DNA of 23,215 bases from a virus (IMGVR_UViG_3300030060_004213:1-23215), one strand, 5' to 3'; counted from the first letter of the stretch, positions 15,831 to 21,590 are shown. Program-made: numbers and translations. The notes: generated by a model not told the origin, from the sequence alone.

Positions 15831-15865
15831 CCTATATGATTGTATAAACAGAAAGGATACAACAA

Positions 15866-16054
15866 ATGACAGACATAAGCAAATACAAAAGCCTCGCAGT
15901 AGATCATACCTGCTATGGCAACATTGATAAGCTAGCCAAGACTCTAGCACCAGGGATCACTCTATCTAGAGCTCAGGTAATTAGAATGTTAGTTGAAGAG
16001 AAAGTTAAGAAATTAAATGGCAAATCAACAAAGTCTATTTCCAAAAGCTCTTAA
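15866..16054 (+). CDS. Probable ribbon-helix-helix (CopG/Arc-like) DNA-binding protein
   Basis: This 62-residue protein has a predicted beta-strand (YKSLAVDH), a first helix (YGNIDKLAKTLAPG), and a second helix with the classic RHH turn (LSRAQVIRMLVEEKVKKL), followed by a short basic tail. RHH dimers insert the strand into the major groove of palindromic or tandem operators and are often autorepressors. It has its own strong promoter carrying one ATCCTATA element, which makes it a natural candidate for the factor recognising that recurrent motif; this is inference. It overlaps the following gene by 38 bp. Confidence 0.65.
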   Translation: MTDISKYKSLAVDHTCYGNIDKLAKTLAPGITLSRAQVIRMLVEEKVKKLNGKSTKSISKSS

Positions 16055-16331
16055 TTTCGGGGAAACAAAAGATCCAATAAGATCTTTGTGGAGGAATGTT
16101 TTAATTGTTGCATTGGAAGATGCAGTAGGTAGACACTGGCGTAATAAAAGTTACGGCAGTCCTAGAAATAATTTATTTACACAATCCGCAAGAGAATATT
16201 TTTTAGAACCTAATCGAGATTTTGCATTAGTATGTCAGTACGCAGGTTTTGATCACGAATATGTTCGGATGAAAGCCCGTGAGTTTTTTACAGAAAGGAT
16301 AGTATATGAAAAAAATATGCAGCGTATGTAA
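16017..16331 (+). CDS. Conserved phage protein of unknown function
   Basis: This 104-residue soluble basic protein starts MANQQSLFPKALNFGE and contains SLWRNVLIVALEDAVGRHW and NRDFALVCQYAGFDHEYV. The second stretch resembles a short helix-turn-helix-like segment, as in HTH-bearing phage proteins, but this is not convincing by eye. By memory it has homologues in marine phages. It overlaps the RHH gene and the next zinc-finger gene (26 bp). Confidence 0.72.
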   Translation: MANQQSLFPKALNFGETKDPIRSLWRNVLIVALEDAVGRHWRNKSYGSPRNNLFTQSAREYFLEPNRDFALVCQYAGFDHEYVRMKAREFFTERIVYEKNMQRM

Positions 16332-16461
16332 TGGCAACGGATTTGTTAGAGTGCCATTCGATCAAGCACGGGAAGAACAATGGGCCGATTGTACTTTCTG
16401 CAACAATCAAGGCGAAATAGAGGAGGACGAAGATGATACTGTTCGGGAAGTTCCAAATTAA
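16306..16461 (+). CDS. Tiny DnaJ-type zinc-finger protein
   Basis: The 51-residue product has two CxxC knuckles of the DnaJ zinc-finger pattern, CSVCNGNGF (residues 5-13) and CTFCNNQGE (29-37), and a very acidic tail. AAAGGA lies 7 nt before the ATG. The CxxCxGxG form in DnaJ binds unfolded protein or scaffolds zinc; its role in a stand-alone peptide is unknown. It overlaps the next gene by 29 bp. Confidence 0.68.
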   Translation: MKKICSVCNGNGFVRVPFDQAREEQWADCTFCNNQGEIEEDEDDTVREVPN

Positions 16462-16573
16462 TAATAAAAAATGGAAACAAGATTTAGCGACTAAGTCTCT
16501 GTATTACAGACAAGAAATTGTTTTAGTATCAATAGGTTTTATCGTTGGATTTATAATAGGAGTAATAATATGA
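16433..16573 (+). CDS. Small single-pass membrane protein
   Basis: The 46-residue product has a basic N-terminal half and a C-terminal transmembrane helix (EIVLVSIGFIVGFIIGVII) reaching the end. The start is supported by AGGAGG (16421-16426), 6 nt upstream. The stop overlaps the next start (ATGA). A membrane-inserting accessory role is likely, but no family is recognised. Confidence 0.65.
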   Translation: MILFGKFQINNKKWKQDLATKSLYYRQEIVLVSIGFIVGFIIGVII

Positions 16574-16785
16574 AAAGAGCAATCCTAGACGCATTAGAAG
16601 CAAAGTATAATGCAGACATTGCACATGCAGATGCAACTTTAAAAATTTATTTAGAAAACTCTGTGGGTATTGGGGAACATCCTCAACATGTTGAAGAGTG
16701 TGATAAATTAGTTGAAAAAATTGCTAATGCAAAAGAGAAGTTAGAAATACTACAAGACTTTGAACCAGAAAAGAGTGTATTGTGA
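16570..16785 (+). CDS. Small helical conserved protein
   Basis: This 71-residue, mostly alpha-helical acidic protein contains ILDALEAKYNADIAHAD and CDKLVEKIANAKEKLEIL, suggesting a two-helix hairpin or coiled coil. AGGAG (in ATAGGAGT) precedes the start. By memory, similar proteins are common in marine phages upstream of methyltransferase-like genes. Unknown function. It is coupled to both neighbours by 4-bp overlaps. Confidence 0.7.
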   Translation: MKRAILDALEAKYNADIAHADATLKIYLENSVGIGEHPQHVEECDKLVEKIANAKEKLEILQDFEPEKSVL

Positions 16786-17432
16786 TAAGTGGTGATAGTT
16801 TAGAGTATAGTCTACTAGCTAAATGGACTGATCAATTGAATGTAATGTCAACTGATTTTATAACTACACTGGAGATAGGAGTGCGGGAAGGTTATAGTTC
16901 TCATGTTATATGTGAAACAATCAAACAACCACACGTCCATATTGGTATAGATCCGTATGGAGATATTGACTACAAACATATCGATCATAAAGAAGGATTC
17001 GTTGCATACTGGATAGATGATAACAAACAACCTATAAAAAATGCTGATGGATCTTTTAAACGGCCCACCTATCCTAATTCAATGAAAGAAACTTTTAATA
17101 AAAATTTTGAACACCACCAGAAAACAGTCCTATTCCAACTAGAAGATACAGAATACATGAATGCTTTTGGTAATGGTGTACCCATTTATCACAATGGTAA
17201 AAAGAAATTAGTAAACCAATATGATTTAGTTTTCTTCGATGGGCCTCACACAACAGAAGCTGTGATGAGAGAAGCAACCTGGTTTGCCAATAGGAGTCGT
17301 AAGGGCACGCGTTTTATATTTGATGACATCGATACTTATCGAATGGATATGATAGCTCACGCATTAACTTTCGATGGATTTAAAACAATCGAAACAGGAG
17401 ATACTAAAATATGCTTGGAGAAACAGAAATAG
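16782..17432 (+). CDS. Class I SAM-dependent methyltransferase-like protein
   Basis: This 216-residue protein has a Rossmann-type glycine motif (TTLEIGVREGYSSHVI), a second strand with an acidic end (HIGIDPYGDIDY), and a characteristic YDLVFFDGPHTTEAV followed by GTRFIFDDIDTYRMD. These fit the Methyltransf_24 type of class I methyltransferases. The substrate is unknown; related enzymes often act on sugars or small molecules rather than on DNA, and no DNA-methylase NPPY/DPPY-type motif is seen. The start is GTG at 16782 (overlapping the previous stop), and the end overlaps the homing endonuclease gene by 22 bp. Confidence 0.8.
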   Translation: MISGDSLEYSLLAKWTDQLNVMSTDFITTLEIGVREGYSSHVICETIKQPHVHIGIDPYGDIDYKHIDHKEGFVAYWIDDNKQPIKNADGSFKRPTYPNSMKETFNKNFEHHQKTVLFQLEDTEYMNAFGNGVPIYHNGKKKLVNQYDLVFFDGPHTTEAVMREATWFANRSRKGTRFIFDDIDTYRMDMIAHALTFDGFKTIETGDTKICLEKQK

Positions 17433-17836
17433 CCTACATTGCTGGGCTGTTTGATGGTGAAGGTAGTATTCACATCAAACGAGGATGGGAAAAGAAAAAG
17501 AAACACAAAGGAAAACCGGGTTATCGTATGTCTAATAGTATGCGATTATCTATGGAAATAACAATGACTGATAAGTCTGTACTCCTATGGGTCCATGAAG
17601 TGTTAGGAGTTGGGACGCTAACTGACAAGCCGCGTAAGGGTAAACGGGTTGATGGTACTCCGTATTTAAAACAATACAGATGGCGCTGTACATTTAGAGA
17701 CGCGTATTACGTGTGTCTATTACTGTGGCCTCACGCCCACACCAAACTAGAAAAAATTAATCAAGTCATTGCTCATTACGATAATCAAAAGGCTAAAAAC
17801 ATAGTTAGCTTAGATGAATATAGAAAGGTTAACTAA
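17411..17836 (+). CDS. LAGLIDADG-type homing endonuclease, free-standing
   Basis: This 141-residue protein has one LAGLIDADG-type motif near the N-terminus (YIAGLFDGEGSIHI, residues 9-22) with the acidic catalytic position at E17. The usual alpha-beta-beta-alpha fold follows, and a lysine-rich patch (WEKKKKHKGKPGYRM). A single motif means it should act as a homodimer, cutting a long asymmetric site. No intron or intein boundary is visible around it, so it is free-standing. It overlaps the methyltransferase gene by 22 bp and the next gene by 1 bp, and so fits the operon tightly. It might instead have been adopted for a phage function. Confidence 0.87.
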   Translation: MLGETEIAYIAGLFDGEGSIHIKRGWEKKKKHKGKPGYRMSNSMRLSMEITMTDKSVLLWVHEVLGVGTLTDKPRKGKRVDGTPYLKQYRWRCTFRDAYYVCLLLWPHAHTKLEKINQVIAHYDNQKAKNIVSLDEYRKVN

Positions 17837-18567
17837 TGAAATTTAAATATATAACAACACCTGAGAAAGCTAGAGTTGAAGTTGATGGTACAAGACGATA
17901 CCGATGGGGAGAAAAATTACCCTCTGTTACAACCATCCTATCCGCAGTTCCGGATCAAGGTAAAGCGATAGCTTTGGCTAGGTGGAGAGAACGAGTAGGT
18001 GAAGAAGAAGCTGAGAAGATTAAGAATGATGCTGCTGTACGTGGTACGATTATGCATAGGATTCTTGAAGGTGAGATGACTGGAGAACGTCACGCTGATC
18101 TAACTCCTAGGGGTCAGGAAGCAGGCCTCTTGGCTCAGGCTATCATTGACCATGGCTTTCTTAAAAATCTTAATGAGGTCTGGGGTAATGAGATAATGTT
18201 AGCTTATGAAGGATTGTACGCTGGGACCGCTGATGTTGTGGGAGTCTACAAAGGTAAAGAGTGTATTATAGACTTTAAACAAAGCAACAACCCTAAAACT
18301 AAAAGACAATGCGAAGATTATTTTAACCAAGCGGCTGCGTATGCGATGGCTCATAACGATATGTATGGAACGAAGATCTGTTCTGGAATGATTCTAGTTA
18401 GCGTGATGGGTGGAGATGTGACTGAATTTTGGCTAAATCCTGACGAATTTAGGGCGAGAAGCGAGATATGGTTACAAAAAGTGAGTGATTACTGGGAATA
18501 TCATGTACCAAGACCCAAGCCCCAGGAACCTGGAAACACTGAGGAGTTTGAATGTCCATCGTTTTGA
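17836..18567 (+). CDS. PD-(D/E)XK nuclease (Cas4/RecB-like exonuclease)
   Basis: This 243-residue protein opens with PSVTTILSAVPDQ, typical of phage RecB-like nucleases, then GTIMHRILEGE (the upstream histidine region). The catalytic core is YAGTADVVGVYKGKECIIDFKQ, with D133, D146 and K148, followed by a QAAAYAMAH helix. Such proteins degrade or resect DNA ends in replication, recombination or host-genome breakdown. I see no cluster of four cysteines for an iron-sulfur centre, so Cas4-type cluster binding is not supported. The stop lies at the start of a 217-bp non-coding segment. Confidence 0.88.
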   Translation: MKFKYITTPEKARVEVDGTRRYRWGEKLPSVTTILSAVPDQGKAIALARWRERVGEEEAEKIKNDAAVRGTIMHRILEGEMTGERHADLTPRGQEAGLLAQAIIDHGFLKNLNEVWGNEIMLAYEGLYAGTADVVGVYKGKECIIDFKQSNNPKTKRQCEDYFNQAAAYAMAHNDMYGTKICSGMILVSVMGGDVTEFWLNPDEFRARSEIWLQKVSDYWEYHVPRPKPQEPGNTEEFECPSF

Positions 18568-18630
18568 GGCGTCCCATAGTATATTTTCAAATCTTTTTTA
18601 AAAAAATAAAAATAAAAAAGATAAACATAC

Positions 18631-18722
18631 CGTCTCAATGTCTCAATGGACTAAAACTGTTGGTATTACTAGCTAAAGTACTGCCTCAAAGATGTCTCAA
18701 GAGTGTCTCAAGATGTCTCAAA
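18631..18722. repeat. GTCTCAA iteron-like repeats with helical phasing
   Basis: The core GTCTCAA occurs at 18632 and 18640, then as GCCTCAA at 18683 and GTCTCAA at 18694, 18705 and 18715. The last four are spaced 11, 11 and 10 bp apart, that is one helical turn, so a protein could bind all on one face. The first two are 8 bp apart. Confidence 0.65.
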
Positions 18723-18740
18723 ACCCAACGCGAGAGGATT

Positions 18741-18761
18741 CTTTTTGCCTTTTGCAAAAAG
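18741..18761. other. Hairpin downstream of the iteron-like repeats
   Basis: CTTTTTGC (18741-18748) and GCAAAAAG (18754-18761) are perfect complements around a 5-nt loop; GGATT/AATCC (18736-18740, 18766-18770) can extend it with a bulge. No U-tract follows on the plus strand, so a standard terminator is not supported. Confidence 0.5.
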
Positions 18762-18784
18762 CAAAAATCCTGTAGAAAAACACT

Positions 18785-19069
18785 ATGGTAGCCAAGAAAT
18801 CAAAATATAAATCTGTTATAATTAAAAAGAAGCGATACTACTTCTATAAAATAACGTGGGTTGATCCGACAGGTGATAGCGGACATGCAACAGCTCATGA
18901 CTCATTAGGTTTAACACCTTCAGTTATGATAACTCATGCGTATCTGTTTGATCAGAATAAGAAAAACATTTGGACCTTTGGCACCTATGAAGATAATGAT
19001 GATTTGTTTTCGGATAGGAATGTTTTTCCAAAAGGATGTATTGTTAAAATGGAAAAGGTTTTAGTTTGA
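18785..19069 (+). CDS. Conserved phage protein of unknown function
   Basis: This 94-residue beta-rich basic protein opens with lysines (MVAKKSKYKSVIIKKKRYYF), then YKITWVDPTGDSGHATAHD and TFGTYEDNDDLFSDRNVFP. It looks like a compact small-barrel fold with aromatic residues. The ATG has no clear ribosome site. It ends 9 bp inside the end of the convergent TerS gene. Homologues are familiar from marine phages but have no assigned role; a nucleic-acid-binding domain is possible from charge only. Confidence 0.7.
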   Translation: MVAKKSKYKSVIIKKKRYYFYKITWVDPTGDSGHATAHDSLGLTPSVMITHAYLFDQNKKNIWTFGTYEDNDDLFSDRNVFPKGCIVKMEKVLV

Positions 19070-19576
19070 TTTATCTTTCAGCAGTTCTGGTTGCTGTCTT
19101 ACTTTTTCTTTCAATTCTTCTTCAGAGACTCCCTCCAGGAGCGGAGAATAGTCGTCGATTATTTTTTTCATTCGCGATTCTAACTCTTCTGTTGTTAAGT
19201 CTTCTAGTTTACCAGTACGTATTATCTTCTGCTCAATATATAGACCTGCAGCTTTTCCGCGTGCAACTTCAGCGTTGACAGCTGCTGACCACGCTCCTTT
19301 TTTAAGAGCTTCTTGTCTAATCTTACTAAGCTCTGCGATATGTCTATCGTAAGTGACTTCATATTTCTTTTGCCACTCCTCTCTCAAAGTTCCAATGTAT
19401 TGTACTACGAGCGGGTATAGGGTTGGATTTTGTAACTTGCTTGCGTATTGTCTAGCTGAGTCTTTACTAAAACCTGCATCGATAGCACATTCTGTTGCTG
19501 TCTTCCTACCTTCGTTGGTGACAAGTTCGTATGCAAATCTCATCTGTTGCTCTGTTAATTTTTTTGGTAAACCCAT
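19061..19576 (-). CDS. Terminase small subunit (TerS-like)
   Basis: This 171-residue protein, from ATG 19576 (a TTG six codons upstream is part of a promoter -10), resembles the Terminase_2 family. LTEQQMRFAYELVTNEGRKTATE, in its ATECAIDAGFSKDSARQYA part, is the N-terminal helix-turn-helix that binds packaging DNA, and LQNPTLYPLVVQYI follows. A long coiled coil (about residues 65-120) would form the oligomerisation ring. TerS recognises the pac/cos site and recruits the large subunit, which is not in this window. It is on the minus strand, divergent from the 74-residue gene, and convergent with the gene at 18785. The start region suggests a leaderless mRNA. Confidence 0.83.
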   Translation of the reverse strand: MGLPKKLTEQQMRFAYELVTNEGRKTATECAIDAGFSKDSARQYASKLQNPTLYPLVVQYIGTLREEWQKKYEVTYDRHIAELSKIRQEALKKGAWSAAVNAEVARGKAAGLYIEQKIIRTGKLEDLTTEELESRMKKIIDDYSPLLEGVSEEELKEKVRQQPELLKDKSN

Positions 19577-19578
19577 AC

Positions 19579-19607
19579 TTGATATATAATACAACTTAGA
19601 CTATATT
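19579..19607 (+). promoter_or_regulatory. Divergent promoters; plus-strand promoter for a leaderless gene
   Basis: On the plus strand TTGATA (19579-19584) and TATATT (19602-19607) are separated by 17 bp. The ATG at 19615 starts 7 nt after the -10, so transcription would begin at the ATG. On the minus strand TATTAT (19591-19586) lies 9 nt before the TerS ATG, with only a weak -35. Both starts would lack a 5' leader. Confidence 0.6.
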
Positions 19608-19614
19608 ACAACCT

Positions 19615-19839
19615 ATGTTTACTGGAAAGATATTAAGACAAGTATTAGAAAAATTTTTAAAAGGTGAAGCAGCTGGTAATGCACGTGTTCAAGTTCTTCT
19701 GCCAAATGGAGAATTTTATGACATCAATGGCATGAAACTCTTGCAAAATAAATTAATAGGAGTAAGAGAATCTCATCGATTGGTCTTCACAATAACTCCT
19801 GAAAAGTGGAAAATGGGAAAGGTAATTAAGAAGTTGTAG
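19615..19839 (+). CDS. Small conserved protein of unknown function
   Basis: This 74-residue basic protein is helical at first (GKILRQVLEKFLKGEAAGN), then beta-rich (ARVQVLLPNGEFYDING), and ends with SHRLVFTITPEKWKMG. The first part is similar in feel to phage virion or toxin-fold proteins, but no family is recognised. The ATG follows 7 nt behind a good -10, with no ribosome site, so it is probably translated from a leaderless message. It is followed 2 nt later by the nuclease gene. Confidence 0.62.
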   Translation: MFTGKILRQVLEKFLKGEAAGNARVQVLLPNGEFYDINGMKLLQNKLIGVRESHRLVFTITPEKWKMGKVIKKL

Positions 19840-19841
19840 TA

Positions 19842-20222
19842 GTGAAACCAGAAAGAAAATTTTGGCATGAGATTAAAACGTTCGTTACTAAAAATAATTG
19901 CAAATTATCATTTACACGCTTGGAAAATAGCGCTGCATGGGGGACTCCTGATATACTGGGGTATAATAGTTTTGGCCAGTTTTTCACTATAGAATTAAAA
20001 GTAACACGAGGAAACTCAGTTCGCTTTTCTCCACATCAATTTTCATTTCATCTAGTACATCCGAAGAATACATTTATTATGGTTAAGGCCCTCTCCCTTA
20101 ACCAAGTAAAACTTTATGAGGGGAAGGTAATCAAGGAGCTTGACGCTTGCGGCTTGAAGCTTGAACCTTGCCGCTTGCAGCTTGATGCTTGCCTCCTTCA
20201 TCTTGAGAACCTTGGCGCTTGA
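19842..20222 (+). CDS. VRR-NUC-type PD-(D/E)XK nuclease with repeat-derived C-terminus
   Basis: This 126-residue protein starts with GTG, 2 nt after the preceding stop. The catalytic core is GTPDILGYNSFGQFFTIELK, with D37, E51 and K53 in PD-x13-E-x-K geometry; E28 could also take part, and RFSPHQFSFHL follows. This is the VRR-NUC / small Holliday-junction-type nuclease pattern. The last ~28 residues (LDACGLK, LEPCRLQ, LDACLLH) are encoded by a 7-nt DNA repeat and read as 7-residue repeats; they are not part of the nuclease fold. The end overlaps a minus-strand gene by 92 bp. Confidence 0.82.
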   Translation: MKPERKFWHEIKTFVTKNNCKLSFTRLENSAAWGTPDILGYNSFGQFFTIELKVTRGNSVRFSPHQFSFHLVHPKNTFIMVKALSLNQVKLYEGKVIKELDACGLKLEPCRLQLDACLLHLENLGA

Positions 20223-20316
20223 CGCTTGCAGCTTGCCCCTTAGCTTCAGCTTGTTGCCTTTCGAATTCTTTTCTCTTCTTGGCTAGCTCTTTGTAATATT
20301 TAGGATGTCGGAACAT
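20131..20316 (-). CDS. Small basic protein downstream of gp88, C-terminus made of DNA-repeat heptads
   Basis: This 61-residue frame starts ATG one base after the gp88 stop (TAA-A-ATG), so it would be translationally coupled. The first 25 residues (HPKYYKELAKKRKEFERQQ) are helical, charged and credible. The rest is read from the CTTGNNG repeat in the antisense direction as QAASVKR, QAASGKV and QASSRKR. Its last 92 bp overlap the nuclease gene. Coding status is likely for the N-terminal part; function unknown. Confidence 0.5.
   Translation of the reverse strand: MFRHPKYYKELAKKRKEFERQQAEAKGQAASVKRQGSQDEGGKHQAASGKVQASSRKRQAP
20139..20256. repeat. CTTGNNG 7-nt repeat array (left of gp88)
   Basis: Exact seven-base steps run from 20139 to 20194: CTTGACG, CTTGCGG, CTTGAAG, CTTGAAC, CTTGCCG, CTTGCAG, CTTGATG, CTTGCCT. 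After a short interruption come CTTGAGA, CTTGGCG, CTTGACG, CTTGCAG and CTTGCCC, with a last CTTGTTG at 20250. On the other strand it reads CAAGCNN. Being 7 nt, it cycles through all reading frames and yields 7-residue peptide repeats on both strands. Confidence 0.9.
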
Positions 20317-20317
20317 T

Positions 20318-20911
20318 TTAGTGTTTTCCGTATGATACCACTTTAACGGCAGGATCCCAACAGGCCCTGCAATCTCCGCACTTGCCCGCCTGAGTAGGAG
20401 CGGGGCAGGTTGCGTCCTTCTCTACTACCATCGAAGAATTAGGCCAGCTGTCATTTCTTTGGCCTATCATTGGTGGAGAAAATCTTATTACTAAATTAGA
20501 AGGGCACCTGTCCAGGTGGTCCTTTATCCATGCTTCCCGCGTTGGCATCCAGTGACGGGTTGCAGGTGTAGCCTTAGCAATTGTAAAAATTTTGTTTAGA
20601 TGGTCTAGATCTTGGACGTCCCCTGCATCGTGCCATCTAAAATAATCTTGTCTTTTTATAACGGTGATCATTGCATCGACCCAGGCAGGATGTTTCATAG
20701 CTTCAAGCCTTCTATACTGTGCAGCTTTAATTGCTGGATATCTTGTGTAGTTACCTTTTAAAGCGTAGCACATACTGCAGACGCTGCCTTTTATTTTTCT
20801 AAGCTTGGAACCTGTTTTGCATTCCCAGGCTGGCAGGCTGTAACTCAGGCCCGGCATCTTGCTGGTTCTAGTGAATCCTTCTACAATCTTTTTTGCTTCT
20901 AATACTTTCAT
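20318..20911 (-). CDS. Phage gp88-family protein (probable metal/Fe-S cysteine cluster)
   Basis: This 197-residue protein matches the phage 'gene product 88' family as I recall it: CSMCYALKG near the N-terminus, DYFRWHDAGDVQDLDHL in the middle, WMPTREAW, and a C-terminal block CPAPTQAGKCGDCRACWD. Cysteines at 31, 45, 48, 169, 178, 181 and 184 could bind iron-sulfur or zinc. The enzymatic function is not known. GGAG, 6 nt before the ATG, sets the start. It is flanked on both sides by CTTGNNG arrays and preceded by a TTGACA-type promoter. A small basic gene follows 1 nt after its stop. Confidence 0.85.
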   Translation of the reverse strand: MKVLEAKKIVEGFTRTSKMPGLSYSLPAWECKTGSKLRKIKGSVCSMCYALKGNYTRYPAIKAAQYRRLEAMKHPAWVDAMITVIKRQDYFRWHDAGDVQDLDHLNKIFTIAKATPATRHWMPTREAWIKDHLDRCPSNLVIRFSPPMIGQRNDSWPNSSMVVEKDATCPAPTQAGKCGDCRACWDPAVKVVSYGKH

Positions 20912-20926
20912 AATTTCTCCTTTATA

Positions 20927-20958
20927 ATCCTATACCATAAATGCTTGCCACTTGTCAA
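20927..20958 (-). promoter_or_regulatory. Minus-strand promoter of gp88
   Basis: On the minus strand TTGACA lies at 20958-20953 and TATAGG at 20934-20929, 18 bp apart, with TATAGGAT (20934-20927) overlapping the -10. The ribosome site AAAGGAG is next. The -35 lies inside the adjoining CTTGNNG array. Confidence 0.55.
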
Positions 20959-20994
20959 GCTTGTGGCTTGACGCTTGCAGCTTGCAGCTTGGGC
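20944..20994. repeat. CTTGNNG 7-nt repeat array (right of gp88)
   Basis: CTTGCCA (20944), CTTGTCA (20951), then after two bases CTTGTGG (20960), CTTGACG (20967), CTTGCAG (20974), CTTGCAG (20981) and CTTGGGC (20988). This is the same unit as the array at 20139-20256, on the promoter side of gp88, so the gene is bracketed by both arrays. Confidence 0.88.
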
Positions 20995-21095
20995 CTTTAC
21001 CCTGGCCCGGAGGGATGATCAGTCAGGTACCGGAGGTTAATTCCCATATCACCTGTCTTCTTACAATACCCCCCTAGCTAGAAAGGATATTCAAC

Positions 21096-21294
21096 GGATC
21101 TGATCCCAGGTCCATTGCTAGTTTACGAGCTTGTGTGCACTAACTCAGCCAGCTTACTTAACCGCTTAACCATTGGCAATAGACCAGGGATCAGTACAGG
21201 TTGCATAGCTTTAATTCTAAGTTCAACCTGTACGTGTACCCGGACCTTTATTATCATGGCTCGTATCCAGGAGCCTTACCATTCGTTAGAATGG
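21096..21294. ncRNA. Candidate structured non-coding RNA or DNA element
   Basis: CTGATCCC (21100-21107) pairs with GGGATCAG (21187-21194). The same helix continues as GGTC/GACC (21109-21112 with 21182-21185) and ATTGC/GCAAT (21114-21118 with 21176-21180), giving 17 Watson-Crick pairs with two single mismatches. Further hairpins follow: GTACAGGTTG/CAACCTGTAC (21194-21203, 21224-21233), GGCTC/GAGCC (21258-21262, 21271-21275) and CCATTC/GAATGG (21279-21284, 21289-21294). No credible gene lies here. The strand is uncertain; G.U pairs extending the long helix only on the plus strand mildly favour it. The 20995-21095 part before it holds a GGGCC/GGCCC hairpin and nothing else clear. Confidence 0.5.
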
Positions 21295-21552
21295 CAATTC
21301 TTCTTGCGCCTTCCCATTGGTTTTAACTTCCATATCTTCACTTAAAACTAAAGGGTTAGTGTCCTCCATAAATTGAGGGTCAACTTTCTGAAGGTGATAA
21401 CTGTAATCTTTATTATCATTCAATTGGTCGTAAGCTAATAAATTTCTTGTAGCTTCTTCCAGGGTGAATGTTTTATCCTTACAGATTGTAAATTTAACTT
21501 TTCCATCAAACCATTTATCTTTTCGGATGACGAAGTATTTTTGCTCTGACAT
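21286..21552 (-). CDS. Small conserved protein with SSB-like acidic tail
   Basis: This 88-residue protein has an N-terminal part that looks beta-rich (KYFVIRKDKWFDGKVKFTI), followed by LEEATRNLLAYDQLND and an acidic/hydrophobic C-terminus ending EELPF. The ending resembles the acidic tip of single-strand-binding proteins (DDDIPF), which recruits replication partners; this may be coincidence. GGAG, 8 nt before the ATG, gives a clear start. It is the first gene of the leftward segment that reads through the structured region towards gp88. No family recognised. Confidence 0.68.
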   Translation of the reverse strand: MSEQKYFVIRKDKWFDGKVKFTICKDKTFTLEEATRNLLAYDQLNDNKDYSYHLQKVDPQFMEDTNPLVLSEDMEVKTNGKAQEELPF

Positions 21553-21590
21553 ATATTTCTCCTTTTTGTTATATTAGGAGTATATAGGAG

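Larger units (their letters stand above)
18568..18784. other. Non-coding segment with A/T tract, phased repeats and hairpin
   Basis: These 217 bp contain an A+T-rich run (18585-18626), a cluster of (T)GTCTCAA repeats (18631-18722) and a strong hairpin (18741-18761). A 79-codon frame crosses it but is low-complexity (K/I and Cys/Leu-rich) and overlaps both flanking genes; I do not call it a gene. The layout resembles a regulatory or replication-start region, without proof. Confidence 0.5.

Noticed and set aside
16782-17432. DNA methyltransferase of a restriction-modification system
   Set aside because: The catalytic NPPY/DPPY or PCQ motifs are absent and no restriction enzyme partner is seen; it fits a small-molecule or sugar methyltransferase type better.
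18741-18770. Rho-independent terminator
   Set aside because: The stem is good but no run of T follows on the plus strand; on the minus strand there is no gene needing termination there.
18552-18791. 79-codon plus-strand frame between the PD-(D/E)XK nuclease and the next gene
   Set aside because: It overlaps both neighbours, is low-complexity with K/I and C/L runs produced by the A/T tract and GTCTCAA repeats, and has no ribosome site.
20139-20994. CRISPR array
   Set aside because: The repeat is only 7 nt with no unique spacers and no cas genes.
21096-21120. tRNA T-arm-like sequence near GGATCTGATCCC
   Set aside because: No acceptor stem, anticodon arm or conserved TTC loop can be arranged around it on either strand.
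21115-21345. 76-codon plus-strand frame across the structured segment
   Set aside because: Non-ATG start, no ribosome site, overlaps a credible minus-strand gene, and the DNA shows strong inverted repeats instead of coding pattern.
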